Source of the DNA: Planctomycetota bacterium
Lineage (GTDB): Bacteria; Planctomycetota; Planctomycetia; Planctomycetales; Planctomycetaceae
Direction: 5' to 3'
NCBI GenBank assembly: GCA_003670925.1
Contig: QWQG01000086.1
Location: forward strand, 1-43,129
DNA length: 43,129 nucleotides
Of this stretch, positions 18,497-26,430 are shown one piece after another. The notes under the pieces are model-generated. The model was not told where the DNA came from. It searched no databases and was given only the letters and a program-made list of their open reading frames with translations. Within the stretch, counting starts at the first letter, position 1. The number at the start of each line of letters is the position of its first letter. The translations under genes were made by a program, and so were the position numbers.

Positions 18497-18570
18497 TTTA
18501 ACGGCGAGCCGCAGGCGGAGGCGAATTTTGCCCTTGGTTGGTCCGCTTGCGCCTACGGCTCGCCGTTAAA
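18497..18570. repeat. AACGGCGAGCCG inverted-repeat element
   Basis: Perfect 15-bp arms (TTTAACGGCGAGCCG at 18497-18511 and its complement at 18556-18570) continue inward as an imperfect palindrome to about 18524 and 18543, with a short A/T-containing loop. It fills most of the gap between the FGE-like gene stop and the DUF1501 start. There is no T-run on either strand, so a Rho-independent terminator is not supported. Confidence 0.8.
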
Positions 18571-18619
18571 AAACGAAAAGACGCGAGGAACTACTGCACA
18601 GACAATCCGGTAGACTCAG

Positions 18620-19783
18620 TTACTTCTGCAGGTCAAGAATTGCCTGTGGCAAATCTTTATCGACTAATCCAAGCACCCCACGACCTCCGCTAATGCGATC
18701 ATGCACATCAAACTCGATATCCTCGCTGTCGATCTTCCAGAATTCTTCGATTTGCTCACGCGAGAGTGGTTTCAACGCCCGCAACAGCCGAAACCCTACG
18801 CCCCGCGCTGGATCAGTGGTGTACCACCACGGACTGCGGGGCCGATTGGGATCATAAGCTTTCCATTCCAGATCGTTCGAACCCAAACGCGCGGATGACC
18901 GGCATTCGGCAGCAGGAAATTCCCACATTCCGCCGCGGACCACGCGCGGGTCTGGTTTGTCGGTTCGGACCCAATCCGTAGCGGCATCAACAGGCTTGCC
19001 GGCGGCAGCGTAAGGGCCGTACCCATCAATGCACCACTCAGCGGCGTTGCCGTGCATATCGTACAACCCCCAAGGGTTCGGCTTCTTCTGCCGCACATTA
19101 TTTGTACCTTCAGCAGCGGTGTTGTCCGCAAACCATCCGTAGTCGTCTAACGGTGCGGGATCGTCCCCGAAAGAGTATGCTGTGCTGCTGCCAGCTCGGC
19201 ACGCATACTCCCATTCCGCTTCAGTCGGCAGACGAAACTGCTGGCCAGTAATCCCGGTCAGCCACTTGGTGTACTGCTTGGCAGCATACTGTGTCATCGA
19301 GACCGCTGGCTGCTTCGGATCTTCGCCGTACTCAAACGTAAAGTCCGGTTCGTAGAGCGGTGTGGGAGCAGTCACGGCATCAACCTTGTTTTCATCCGTC
19401 ACCGTCCGAATCCGGAGTTCTTCGAATTCTTTGAGTGACCGATACAACTGCATGAAGAGCTTATACTCTTCCCACTTCACTTCGCATTCCGCCATCCAGT
19501 ACGGTTCAACAAGCACTCTCCGCGTCGGCCCTTCGTCGTCTTTGCGGCCTGCTTCGGCGGCGCTGCTGCCCATGACAAATTCTCCGGCCGGAATGGGCAG
19601 CATGCGAAACCTGATTTCCGTGCCGGGGATCGTGACATCATACGGGACCATCCAGCCTTGTTCTGTTTTGACGAAAAAACCATCCCCCGGCTTTTCCGTG
19701 ACAATACCTGGCAGTTCATCAGCGTTGGTGAAACCGAAATTCAGGTAAAGACAGATAAGGACGGTGAAGCAACATCGAAGCAT
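18620..19783 (-). CDS. Formylglycine-generating enzyme (SUMF1/FGE-sulfatase) domain protein, secreted
   Basis: A 387-residue protein with a signal peptide (MLRCCFTVLICLYLNFGFTNA). The SUMF1 domain spans about residues 50-340: PIPAGEFVMGS, GPTRRVLVEPYWMAECEVKWEEY, PAVSMTQYAAKQYTKWLT, RLPTEAEWEYACRAGS, GLYDMHGNAAEWC and VVRGGMWEF ... GVGFRLL. True FGEs oxidise a sulfatase cysteine using two copper-binding cysteines about five residues apart. Here only one is seen in the matching place (AAECRSSAR, with Phe five residues before it), so oxidase activity is doubtful. The fold may be used for binding. ATG 19783 was chosen; TTG 19792 is an alternative. It lies upstream of the DUF1501 pair on the same strand. 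Confidence 0.85.
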   Translation of the reverse strand: MLRCCFTVLICLYLNFGFTNADELPGIVTEKPGDGFFVKTEQGWMVPYDVTIPGTEIRFRMLPIPAGEFVMGSSAAEAGRKDDEGPTRRVLVEPYWMAECEVKWEEYKLFMQLYRSLKEFEELRIRTVTDENKVDAVTAPTPLYEPDFTFEYGEDPKQPAVSMTQYAAKQYTKWLTGITGQQFRLPTEAEWEYACRAGSSTAYSFGDDPAPLDDYGWFADNTAAEGTNNVRQKKPNPWGLYDMHGNAAEWCIDGYGPYAAAGKPVDAATDWVRTDKPDPRVVRGGMWEFPAAECRSSARLGSNDLEWKAYDPNRPRSPWWYTTDPARGVGFRLLRALKPLSREQIEEFWKIDSEDIEFDVHDRISGGRGVLGLVDKDLPQAILDLQK

Positions 19784-19848
19784 GTGATGCAATTTTTCGT
19801 TGGTAAGTTTTAAAATTCCTCAACGAGGAGGCGCACATTCGTATTTGA

Positions 19849-19873
19849 GATTTGAAATTTGAAATTTGAAATA
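19849..19873. repeat. TTTGAAA tandem repeat
   Basis: The 7-bp unit TTTGAAA occurs three times in tandem, in the gap upstream of the FGE-like gene. The same 273-bp gap (19793-20065) holds the palindrome arm at 19935-19957. Confidence 0.75.
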
Positions 19874-19934
19874 CAAAGCGGGGGGTTGCCCGCGCGGTTA
19901 AGCGATTGTGCCATCGTCAACCGTGTGACGTATC

Positions 19935-19957
19935 GTAGTCGAATTCGTGAGAATTTA
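19935..19957. repeat. Single degenerate arm of the GTAGCTGAATTCGCAAG repeat
   Basis: GTAGTCGAATTCGTGAGAAT matches the left arm of the family with a few changes. No right arm is recognisable. It lies 109 bp downstream of the HAD-like gene stop. Confidence 0.45.
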
Positions 19958-20065
19958 GATCGTCACAACATTCTGGATGCTGCTGGGTCTCATAGAGACG
20001 CAGCCCGAACGGATTATCCTCGCGCGGTTCCTTGGATTCAAGTCGTTTCGAGAAATCAATGTTGC

Positions 20066-21022
20066 TCAAGTGCCAAACAGCATGGGGCCTAATTGGCTCA
20101 GCTCAGTCAACAGCCGATCGGGCTTCTTGGCAGGATCCTTTAACATGGCCGCATCGACTTCCAATCCGGATTTTTCAGCGACCAAAAGAGCCGTCTTCAT
20201 ACCGAGAGCCCGTGCGGGAACAAGATCAGTCGTCAGGCGGCAACTGACATGCAGGATTTCACGCGCCTCAACACCAAGCGTTCTCAATCGATCGATAGCA
20301 TACGTGTATAGGGACCGCGACGGTTTCTTGACGCCGACGTCGTGGGACAGAATAATGGTCTGGGGACGGAAGAGTTCATACAACGGAGGCAGCGAACCTT
20401 GCAACGCCAACGCACGCAGCGTCTGCACCAGCGTAAACGATTGGCCGTTCGATAGAAATCCCTGCAGCAGTTGATTGCCCCCGATGTCAGTCATGGCCTG
20501 CACGGCACCCGACCGGGCTGTCGTGCCTTGCAGGCAACTGTGAAAAAAATAAGCCACCTTTTCACTGAACTCGTCCAGATTGCCATATAGCCCTTCGTCG
20601 AACTTATACTCCTTTTCAAACAACCGCATGATGATGCTGCCCCAGGTTTCGACCAGATTCACCTCCGTCACGTCGCCGCGCGCCGCACTCTGCATCGCTT
20701 GCCGCTCGATCGTGCTCTTGTAGAGTCCAATCATGGATTGCCATGGCGGCCCAGGCTTCCGGTACATGTGATTCCACATGTTAAATTCGTGAATCGTTTT
20801 ATCGAGCGCAATCTGTAAGCGAACTTCATCATCCGGAAACAGGGTAAAACGCCCGTCGGAAACTCGCAGCAATGTCCCATATACATCCCACAGGACAGCT
20901 CGAATGTCGGGAAGATGTTTGACGAAGGGCGTCGCCGGTACTGCTTTTGGTGCAGGAACCTGCGGCCAAATGAGTCGGCGTTCGTCCAAGTGGTCAGCGT
21001 ATTCGGCCAGAGGCTGCGGCAT
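20066..21022 (-). CDS. HAD-like hydrolase with degenerate motifs
   Basis: A 318-residue protein. Motif I is AVLWDVYGTLL; the first Asp is the expected nucleophile, and Tyr stands where the second Asp of phosphatases sits, as in dehalogenase-like HADs. Motif II is GFLSNGQS, and motif III contributes Lys in HDVGVKKPS. The motif IV region reads ILHVSCRLTTDLVPARALGMKTALL, so the usual GD of VGDS is replaced by SC while the later Asp and the GM-T-LL strand remain. A large cap insert (about residues 65-190) includes FHSCLQGTTARSGAVQAM. It is probably a hydrolase with unusual chemistry, or a non-catalytic member. It follows agmatine deiminase on the same strand across a 190-bp gap with an inverted repeat. 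ATG 21022 and GTG 21040 are both possible starts. Confidence 0.7.
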   Translation of the reverse strand: MPQPLAEYADHLDERRLIWPQVPAPKAVPATPFVKHLPDIRAVLWDVYGTLLRVSDGRFTLFPDDEVRLQIALDKTIHEFNMWNHMYRKPGPPWQSMIGLYKSTIERQAMQSAARGDVTEVNLVETWGSIIMRLFEKEYKFDEGLYGNLDEFSEKVAYFFHSCLQGTTARSGAVQAMTDIGGNQLLQGFLSNGQSFTLVQTLRALALQGSLPPLYELFRPQTIILSHDVGVKKPSRSLYTYAIDRLRTLGVEAREILHVSCRLTTDLVPARALGMKTALLVAEKSGLEVDAAMLKDPAKKPDRLLTELSQLGPMLFGT

Positions 21023-21141
21023 GAGAGATTTTGGAAACACGAAGGTCGTGACGGACAGTAATGGGTCGAGGGTTTATACAGTACGCTGCTTTAAATGTTT
21101 AGCCTCCACACCATCGGCGTGAGTGAAGCGGGTTTCCTGTA

Positions 21142-21218
21142 CCTTGGACATTCATGTCCGAGTTCTCCCCAGTCCGTATCCCACGGCCAAGCGACGGACA
21201 TGAATGTCCATCCTAAGG
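21142..21218. repeat. GGACATTCATGTCC inverted-repeat element
   Basis: CCTTGGACATTCATGTCCG (21142-21160) pairs with CGGACATGAATGTCC plus ATCCTAAGG (21195-21218). Each arm is itself a palindrome. The right arm covers the stop of the agmatine deiminase gene (21213-21215), so the element supplies its last codons. A degenerate relative lies at 29711-29772. Confidence 0.75.
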
Positions 21219-22283
21219 AAGAATTTGCGACGCCGACGGTTGTTGCTGCGTCATGCAATGAAAGGCTCCCAGGCCCCAGATCAGGTCAATGGCGTCCACG
21301 CCTGTGATCGTTCGATCCGGATAACAGTCCTGCAGCAACTGCATTGCAGCATCGTCCGCAGGATCACCAAACGTGGGCATGATCACGGCACCGTTGGCAA
21401 GGTAATAGTTGCAGTAACACGCCGGCAGACGGTTACCGTCCAGGAACTTCGGCTGCGGCATAACTAATGGAATCGGCTGCAGTGATTGACCGACGCTGTT
21501 GCGACCCCCAGCGACAGCTTCAAAATTGGCTTGCAGATCCACCGCCTCCGGTGCGTCAGAATGATACGGGGCCGCCACAAGCACCCGACTTTCGTCTACA
21601 AATCGTGCCACCTGATCGATGTGCCCGTCCGTGTCGTCACCGATGATGCCATGCCCAGGAATCCAGACGATATTGCTGGCTTGCAGCCACTGCTTGAGCA
21701 CTGCTTCCATCGATTCACGAGTGGCTCCGGCATTGCGATTCGGATTCAGGAGACAGCTTTCTGTCGTGAGGATCGTGCCCGCCCCGTTGCCTTCGATGGC
21801 ACCGCCTTCCAGAATCAGGTTGGGCCGCAGACTGCGAATTTGCAGCAACTCACCAATTCGTCGCGCCGTCAACTCGTCAAAATCCCATGGAGGATATTTG
21901 CCTCCCCATGCGTTGTAGTTCCAGTCAATGATCACACTTCCGCCAGCGACCGCCGTGCCCTTGCGACCTGTCAGAAAAATCGGTCCATGGTCGCGGCACC
22001 ACGAATCATTGACCGGGATGTCGATCAACTCGGGAACAAATCGACTTCCGTGGCGACTGCATGCCACATCGATCAACGGACGAGCGGATTCGGCCACACC
22101 CTCGCCTCCGGCAAGGATCCGCACGGGTTCAAAGCGTGCAATTGCAGCGACAAATTCGGCAAACGCCGCAGGAATCCGTTCAAAGATTCCCGGCCAGGTG
22201 TCTGGATTCACAGGCCATGCGACCCATGTCGCGTCATGCTGTTCCCATTCCGCTGGCCAGCGATAGTTGGAAAGCGTGTTCAT
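21213..22283 (-). CDS. aguA: Agmatine deiminase family protein
   Basis: A 356-residue member of the guanidino-modifying (PAD_porph) fold. Agmatine deiminase converts agmatine to N-carbamoylputrescine plus ammonia in polyamine synthesis or arginine use. The catalytic Cys is C343 in GAFHCMTQQQP. The His/Asp residues lie in GDDTDGHIDQVARF, and LILEGGAIEGNG and VNDSWCRDHGPIF are conserved. It is a little shorter than some AguA proteins. Related peptidyl-arginine deiminases remain possible, but there is no signal peptide. The ATG overlaps the stop of the upstream zinc-ribbon gene (ATGA, 22280-22283), which indicates translational coupling. Confidence 0.88.
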   Translation of the reverse strand: MNTLSNYRWPAEWEQHDATWVAWPVNPDTWPGIFERIPAAFAEFVAAIARFEPVRILAGGEGVAESARPLIDVACSRHGSRFVPELIDIPVNDSWCRDHGPIFLTGRKGTAVAGGSVIIDWNYNAWGGKYPPWDFDELTARRIGELLQIRSLRPNLILEGGAIEGNGAGTILTTESCLLNPNRNAGATRESMEAVLKQWLQASNIVWIPGHGIIGDDTDGHIDQVARFVDESRVLVAAPYHSDAPEAVDLQANFEAVAGGRNSVGQSLQPIPLVMPQPKFLDGNRLPACYCNYYLANGAVIMPTFGDPADDAAMQLLQDCYPDRTITGVDAIDLIWGLGAFHCMTQQQPSASQILP

Positions 22284-23500
22284 TCAACCTGCATCTTTGG
22301 TTTTTCGGGTATCATCTTGTCGTCGGCCGACTTTTCCTTCATCGGTTCCGCATCCTTCATTTCTACGTCAGGATCCGACATTTCAGGCTTGTCGTCGGAC
22401 ATCTCTGGTTCGCCCCCCGGCATCGACTTTTCTGGTTTCGGATCGTCGGCCGCAGGCTGCGACTCAGTGGTCACGGTTTCGCCTGAAACCGTCACATTGT
22501 AATCCCCAGCGAACCCAATTGTGCCGTCTGCCAATGTTCGTCCTTGGATCTTGAAACTTTGCACAGTCTTCGGCAGGCAGAAGTACAACTGTCCCTGTTC
22601 ATCTTCAGCGGCACATGGAAATATCGTGGTGTCCGCAACGGCATGGATCGCATAGCTCAGCGAACGGCCGCTGGCGTTCAAAGCAACTTTGTCCCGCACC
22701 GCCACAGCGTCGATGGCGATCTGTTCGCCGTTGATTTTCAGGAGTTTATCTTTGGCATACTGTGTCACGGCCGACTGAAATTCATCCAGCCGACGACGAT
22801 TCAGGTTAGGACCTTCTTTTCGCCGCCAGAGGGCCAGCGGTTTGTCCGCAGCCACATTGACCACGATCCACTGACTCTCCGGCTGGGCCGCCAGCGTCAC
22901 GAGAATACCGTCTTCGCTTGCCGAGAGACGGCAGGTCATGACTTGACTGGCAAGTGTTTCAGGTTGGGTTGTCAGAACCTCCTGCAGGATTTTGCGTTCG
23001 TCTTCGTGGAGACTGATATCCTTCCATGCAATCACGGATTTCGGAAGACTCAAGCCATCCAATCTTCGCCCCGTGAGTTCTCCATCCAGTTGCGGCAGAC
23101 TTGCCGTGAGACTGTAAGCAATGATGCCGAACAAGACCAGAAAACAAATCACTGGCACACCGATCACCAGCGCTCGACTGGGCCGCCGCCGTGCATTTCT
23201 GCGACGCGACTTCACGACCGACGTCGTCACTGGGCGGACGGCAAACGGATCTTCTGGAGCAGACCCGTTGACGTTCGTGACGACAGGAAGCCCTTCCGCC
23301 GCCACCGATCTCCCATCATTTGGAGTCACAGGCGCGGTTTGCACTACGGGCTGCTGCGGAGCGGCAGTCTGATTCGGTAGTGGCACATAGGGAATCAACA
23401 GCTTCGTATCACATTTCGGACACCGCCCCTGCTTTCCAGCATATGCATCCGGCACCCGAATGGCCGCCGTGCAATACGGACAGTTAAATTCAATTGCCAT
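22280..23500 (-). CDS. Zinc-ribbon (MJ0042-type) single-pass membrane protein, unknown function
   Basis: A 406-residue protein. The N-terminal zinc ribbon has four cysteines, C7, C10, C27 and C30 (NCPYCTAAIRVPDAYAGKQG then RCPKCDTKLLIP). A Pro/Val-rich linker follows, then a basic patch (SRRRNARRRPSR) and one transmembrane helix (about 107-128, ALVIGVPVICFLVLFGIIAYSL). The outer domain of about 230 residues has no recognised family. The tail (from about 360) is rich in Glu, Asp, Lys, Pro and Met (KPEMSDDKPEMSD). This cytosolic-ribbon, outer-domain layout is common in planctomycete hypothetical proteins. The stop overlaps the agmatine deiminase start by 4 bases. A diverged copy of its 5' end lies at about 23951-24082. 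Confidence 0.8.
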   Translation of the reverse strand: MAIEFNCPYCTAAIRVPDAYAGKQGRCPKCDTKLLIPYVPLPNQTAAPQQPVVQTAPVTPNDGRSVAAEGLPVVTNVNGSAPEDPFAVRPVTTSVVKSRRRNARRRPSRALVIGVPVICFLVLFGIIAYSLTASLPQLDGELTGRRLDGLSLPKSVIAWKDISLHEDERKILQEVLTTQPETLASQVMTCRLSASEDGILVTLAAQPESQWIVVNVAADKPLALWRRKEGPNLNRRRLDEFQSAVTQYAKDKLLKINGEQIAIDAVAVRDKVALNASGRSLSYAIHAVADTTIFPCAAEDEQGQLYFCLPKTVQSFKIQGRTLADGTIGFAGDYNVTVSGETVTTESQPAADDPKPEKSMPGGEPEMSDDKPEMSDPDVEMKDAEPMKEKSADDKMIPEKPKMQVE

Positions 23501-23600
23501 AACACAGATCTCGACTTTTTCGAAGACTCAATTCAACGATGTTTCAGATGTTCGACATCCCTGTTCGCAGCCAGAGTCGGAATCGTACTACGTTACCTTT
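23469..23600. repeat. Copy A of a diverged direct duplication (5' end of the zinc-ribbon gene)
   Basis: The stretch starting GTGCAATACGGACAG and running through CGAAGACTCAA matches 23951-24082 along about 130 bp with many substitutions. It contains the first codons of the zinc-ribbon gene and its upstream region. Confidence 0.65.
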
Positions 23601-23796
23601 GGATTTTCGAGCAAAGCTTGACACCTGCTTTTCATCCGATGCAACACATCCCATTCTAAGTTGGGACTTGTCGCCCGCAGCCGACGGTGGCAAGTCCAAG
23701 GAGCAGACGGTATTCCCTACGTCTTCGAAGTTAGGCTCGCCGGTGAGCCGCTTAACCGGCATTTGCCGCTCTTGGTTTTCGTCGGGTACATGCACC

Positions 23797-23915
23797 ATGG
23801 GATTGGGAATCGATCCGACAAATGATTATGGATTTCGACTAGCGTTCGGGGATCCGGCGAATTCGGATCTGCTTATTCAGCTTTTGAATGCCATCCTCGA
23901 ACTGCCATCATCGGG
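23797..23915 (+). pseudogene. N-terminal fragment of an Rpn-family (PD-(D/E)XK nuclease/transposase) gene
   Basis: From the ATG at 23797 the reading is MGLGIDPTNDYGFRLAFGDP, then ANSDLLIQLLNAILELP. This matches the conserved opening of Rpn-family proteins (typically GIDPxxDxxFKxLFG followed by NKDLLIxLLNAIL). After about 40 residues the similarity ends, and the frame stops at 23949, whereas intact members run about 250-300 residues and contain the PD-(D/E)XK core. It is therefore a truncated remnant. It sits between the two duplicated segments at 23469 and 23951. Confidence 0.65.
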
Positions 23916-23950
23916 ATACCGTCGATGCCTCGGTAAGCACAAACTGTGAC

Positions 23951-24082
23951 GTGCAAAACGGACCGTCAAATTCAACCGCCAAAACACAACTCTTCACTGT
24001 TCCGAAGACTCAAGTCCACCGAATTTCAGGTGTTGCACATGCTGGCTCGCGGACACAATGGCAACAGTACTTCGTTACTCGA
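23951..24082. repeat. Copy B of the diverged duplication: remnant of a second zinc-ribbon gene start
   Basis: Read on the minus strand, the copy gives LAVEFDGPFCT, which parallels MAIEFNCPYCT of the intact gene but with a TTG in place of ATG and one lost cysteine. The region upstream of the start is also conserved (CGAAGACTCAA, ACGTTACC/TCGTTACT). The copy appears to be non-functional. Confidence 0.6.
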
Positions 24083-24216
24083 CAGCATGGTGTGGTCAGG
24101 AAACGAGACATTTCGTCCACGAACGAGCGCTCTTTGCATGCTGCCCGCATTTTTCCCTGCCGTCCGCTTGTCCAGAATTTGTGTGTTCCGATCGAGATTA
24201 CTTCCTGCCAAATTAT

Positions 24217-26133
24217 TTAGTTATCGACAGGACGCAATTTCCAACCACCCACGTCCAGCAAACGAGGCTTCACCGGTTCTGGCAGCGGTTCCCCAATCAT
24301 CCCAAGAGACCATCGCGCACTTTCAGGAATGAAGGTGTCGGGAAGATCAGTCTGATAAGCTTTCACTAGACTCGGTACAGCGGATTCCGCCTGCATCAGC
24401 CCCAACGCGATGGCCGATATGCGAAACACTTCCGGCTTTTCCGGCGGTATCCCAGCTCGATCTGCCAAACGTTCAAGAAAAGCTTTCACAAGGTCAGGAG
24501 CAGGATCGTTTTTATGGAACAGCCCCAACGTCCACATCGCGGCGGCACGCTTGATTGTTCCACCCGGCATCGTCTTACTGAAATGGGGTTGCAGGACCGC
24601 ATCCAAGTCCTTCAAACGCATTAGACCAGCATATTGGATCAGGTACGATGACTGCTCCCCAATGTCGGCTCCAACAGGGGCTGTGGCTGGATTCTTCAGC
24701 ATCTCCTCGTTCCGCAGCAGATGCTTCCTGACAGCCGCTTCTACTGCTGGGTCCGGGAACAGATGCAGCAGCCATGCCGCTGTGACCAGCACTTCGTTAC
24801 GCGGATGTTCAAGCAACGGAAGACAGCGATCCGAAAACTGTGATGCGCGAAGTTGGCCCAGCAACAGCAGACGCTGTTCAATCCCCTGCCAGTTTTCGCT
24901 GTTTGCATTGAGCGTGTCACCGGACAACGCAATGATCCCATCACGCAGTGGAGCCTGTTCTTCCGCAACGAGAAATAACATTTCACGCGATACGTTGCGG
25001 ACTTCAAGATGGTTGTCGCTCAAGAGTTCGTTGAGCCATCCGCTACGTGTCGCATCCGGAAAAAGGCCCATGATACGGGCGGCTGTCATGCGGACAATTG
25101 CATCGTGATGATTTCGTCCAGTGGGTACAGCGGTGACGAGTAGATCCGGATTCAGTCGAAACAGTGTCGTCCATGCAGCAGACGCAACGGCATCTGACGA
25201 GTCTTCGCAAAGTCGCAACAATCGGGCATGTGCTTCTGGATTTGCGCAGGACAAAAGTTCGATTCCCAGCAGACGCTCCTGCACACCCCCAACGACAAAT
25301 GATTCCGCCGCGGTGAGTGCCATGTCCGGGGTGAGCGTACAAACCGCCTTTGCCGCTGCCCTGCGCTTCTCATAAAACACCAACTTGCCTTGCAGGACTG
25401 GCATGAGAAGATTGGAAACTTGGGGATCCCCCAACGCCGCGAGACCATCACAGGCCAGAGAAACTGCGACTGTAGTCTCGTAGTCGGCGGTCAGACGTTG
25501 CTTCCAGACTTCCGCTGCGGGCACACATTTCCAACTTGCAAGCGCAGGTTCGAGCCAAAGGCGTTGAACGTCAGACGCGTGTTCATTCAGCGTCAAAACG
25601 CCATCAGCAGCTTCAGAGACATCAGCCTCCACGAGGGCTCGGGCACAGGCAAAACGCACACGCAGACTTGAATGAAACGCCAAGTGTTTCTGCAGAATGT
25701 CAGACGAACCGCTGATATCCTGGAGTTTTTCGTGCGCGACTCGCGCTAAACTCAAAGCTGCCGTTTCTAGTAATTCCTCATCGTCGAATTCACGGAGCGT
25801 CTTGTCAAACAATGCCACAAACCTCGGTCCCAGTATTTTGAGACTTTCAGGTCCACTCACATTCGGCTCGAGAAACATCCGTCGCGGCAGATGATTAAAG
25901 CGTGCGATGTGCGCAAGATCCAGCGGGCCGAGAAACGGACCGGACGGGGAGAATTCAGGATTGGGAAGTTCACTCTGCAGCACCTGAATGTCGCGATCAT
26001 TGTCTGCACTGTTACGCTCATTGGGCTGAGCCACAGCGCCATGGAGCGGGATGACACTTAAAACCCCAAAGGCATGCCATGCTAAGCAGGCACACAGCAC
26101 ACGGCGTGACCGAGATGTCATAAGGTAACTCAT
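24217..26133 (-). CDS. HEAT-repeat protein, exported
   Basis: A 638-residue alpha-solenoid. The N-terminus carries a signal-like segment (MTSRSRRVLCACLAWHAFGV ... GAVAQ) when started at 26133 or at the second ATG, 26121. The body shows repeated HEAT-type units: VRFACARALVEA, VSLACDGLAALGDPQV, AVASAAWTTLFRLNPD, IVRMTAARIMGLFPDA, VLVTAAWLLHLFPDP and FRISAIALGLMQAESAVPSLVKAY. Such solenoids act as protein-binding scaffolds. It is the last minus-strand gene of the TPR/propeller cluster, after the CRTAC1-type gene (297-bp gap). A start at 26202 is open, but the signal-like segment would then be internal. Confidence 0.8.
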   Translation of the reverse strand: MSYLMTSRSRRVLCACLAWHAFGVLSVIPLHGAVAQPNERNSADNDRDIQVLQSELPNPEFSPSGPFLGPLDLAHIARFNHLPRRMFLEPNVSGPESLKILGPRFVALFDKTLREFDDEELLETAALSLARVAHEKLQDISGSSDILQKHLAFHSSLRVRFACARALVEADVSEAADGVLTLNEHASDVQRLWLEPALASWKCVPAAEVWKQRLTADYETTVAVSLACDGLAALGDPQVSNLLMPVLQGKLVFYEKRRAAAKAVCTLTPDMALTAAESFVVGGVQERLLGIELLSCANPEAHARLLRLCEDSSDAVASAAWTTLFRLNPDLLVTAVPTGRNHHDAIVRMTAARIMGLFPDATRSGWLNELLSDNHLEVRNVSREMLFLVAEEQAPLRDGIIALSGDTLNANSENWQGIEQRLLLLGQLRASQFSDRCLPLLEHPRNEVLVTAAWLLHLFPDPAVEAAVRKHLLRNEEMLKNPATAPVGADIGEQSSYLIQYAGLMRLKDLDAVLQPHFSKTMPGGTIKRAAAMWTLGLFHKNDPAPDLVKAFLERLADRAGIPPEKPEVFRISAIALGLMQAESAVPSLVKAYQTDLPDTFIPESARWSLGMIGEPLPEPVKPRLLDVGGWKLRPVDN

Positions 26134-26256
26134 GTATAAAATTTGAGGCAAAGGGAAATCAGTCAGATTGAGAAATGCGGCGCAACCACAAAAACTACTC
26201 ATCTAGCAGTAAACTTCCCCAGCAAGCGATGGATCAAACCATCCCGGTCCCGTCGC

Positions 26257-26300
26257 TGAATTCTCACAAATTCAGCTATCGAAATTTTTTTCTGCCGCTC
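26257..26300. repeat. Arm of the palindromic repeat plus second conserved module
   Basis: TGAATTCTCACAAATTCAGCTA (26257-26278) is a right arm of the family. The following TTTCTGCCGCTCACC resembles bases 20-37 of the window. The left arm is not recognisable. It lies between the CRTAC1 stop and the HEAT-repeat gene. Confidence 0.5.
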
Positions 26301-26430
26301 ACCTTCGAATCGAACCACGCAGTTGGAAAACGCCGAATGTTGACAGAAAATGGGATACGAATATGCCGTGAAGAGCATACCACCGGACATCCCCGCCCGC
26401 TATCCAATCCAGTTTTAGACTTGAATTGGT

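Larger units (their letters stand above)
23501..24216. other. Intergenic gap with decayed sequences
   Basis: A 716-bp gap between the HEAT-repeat gene stop and the zinc-ribbon gene start. It holds the outer part of duplication copy A, an Rpn-like fragment (23797-23915) and copy B (23951-24082). No intact gene is supported, although a plus-strand frame stays open from 23539 to 23949. Confidence 0.6.

Noticed and set aside
23539-23949. 136-codon plus-strand frame as an intact gene
   Set aside because: Only codons from 23797 on resemble a known family. The first part overlaps duplicated non-coding sequence, so it was reported as an Rpn fragment instead.
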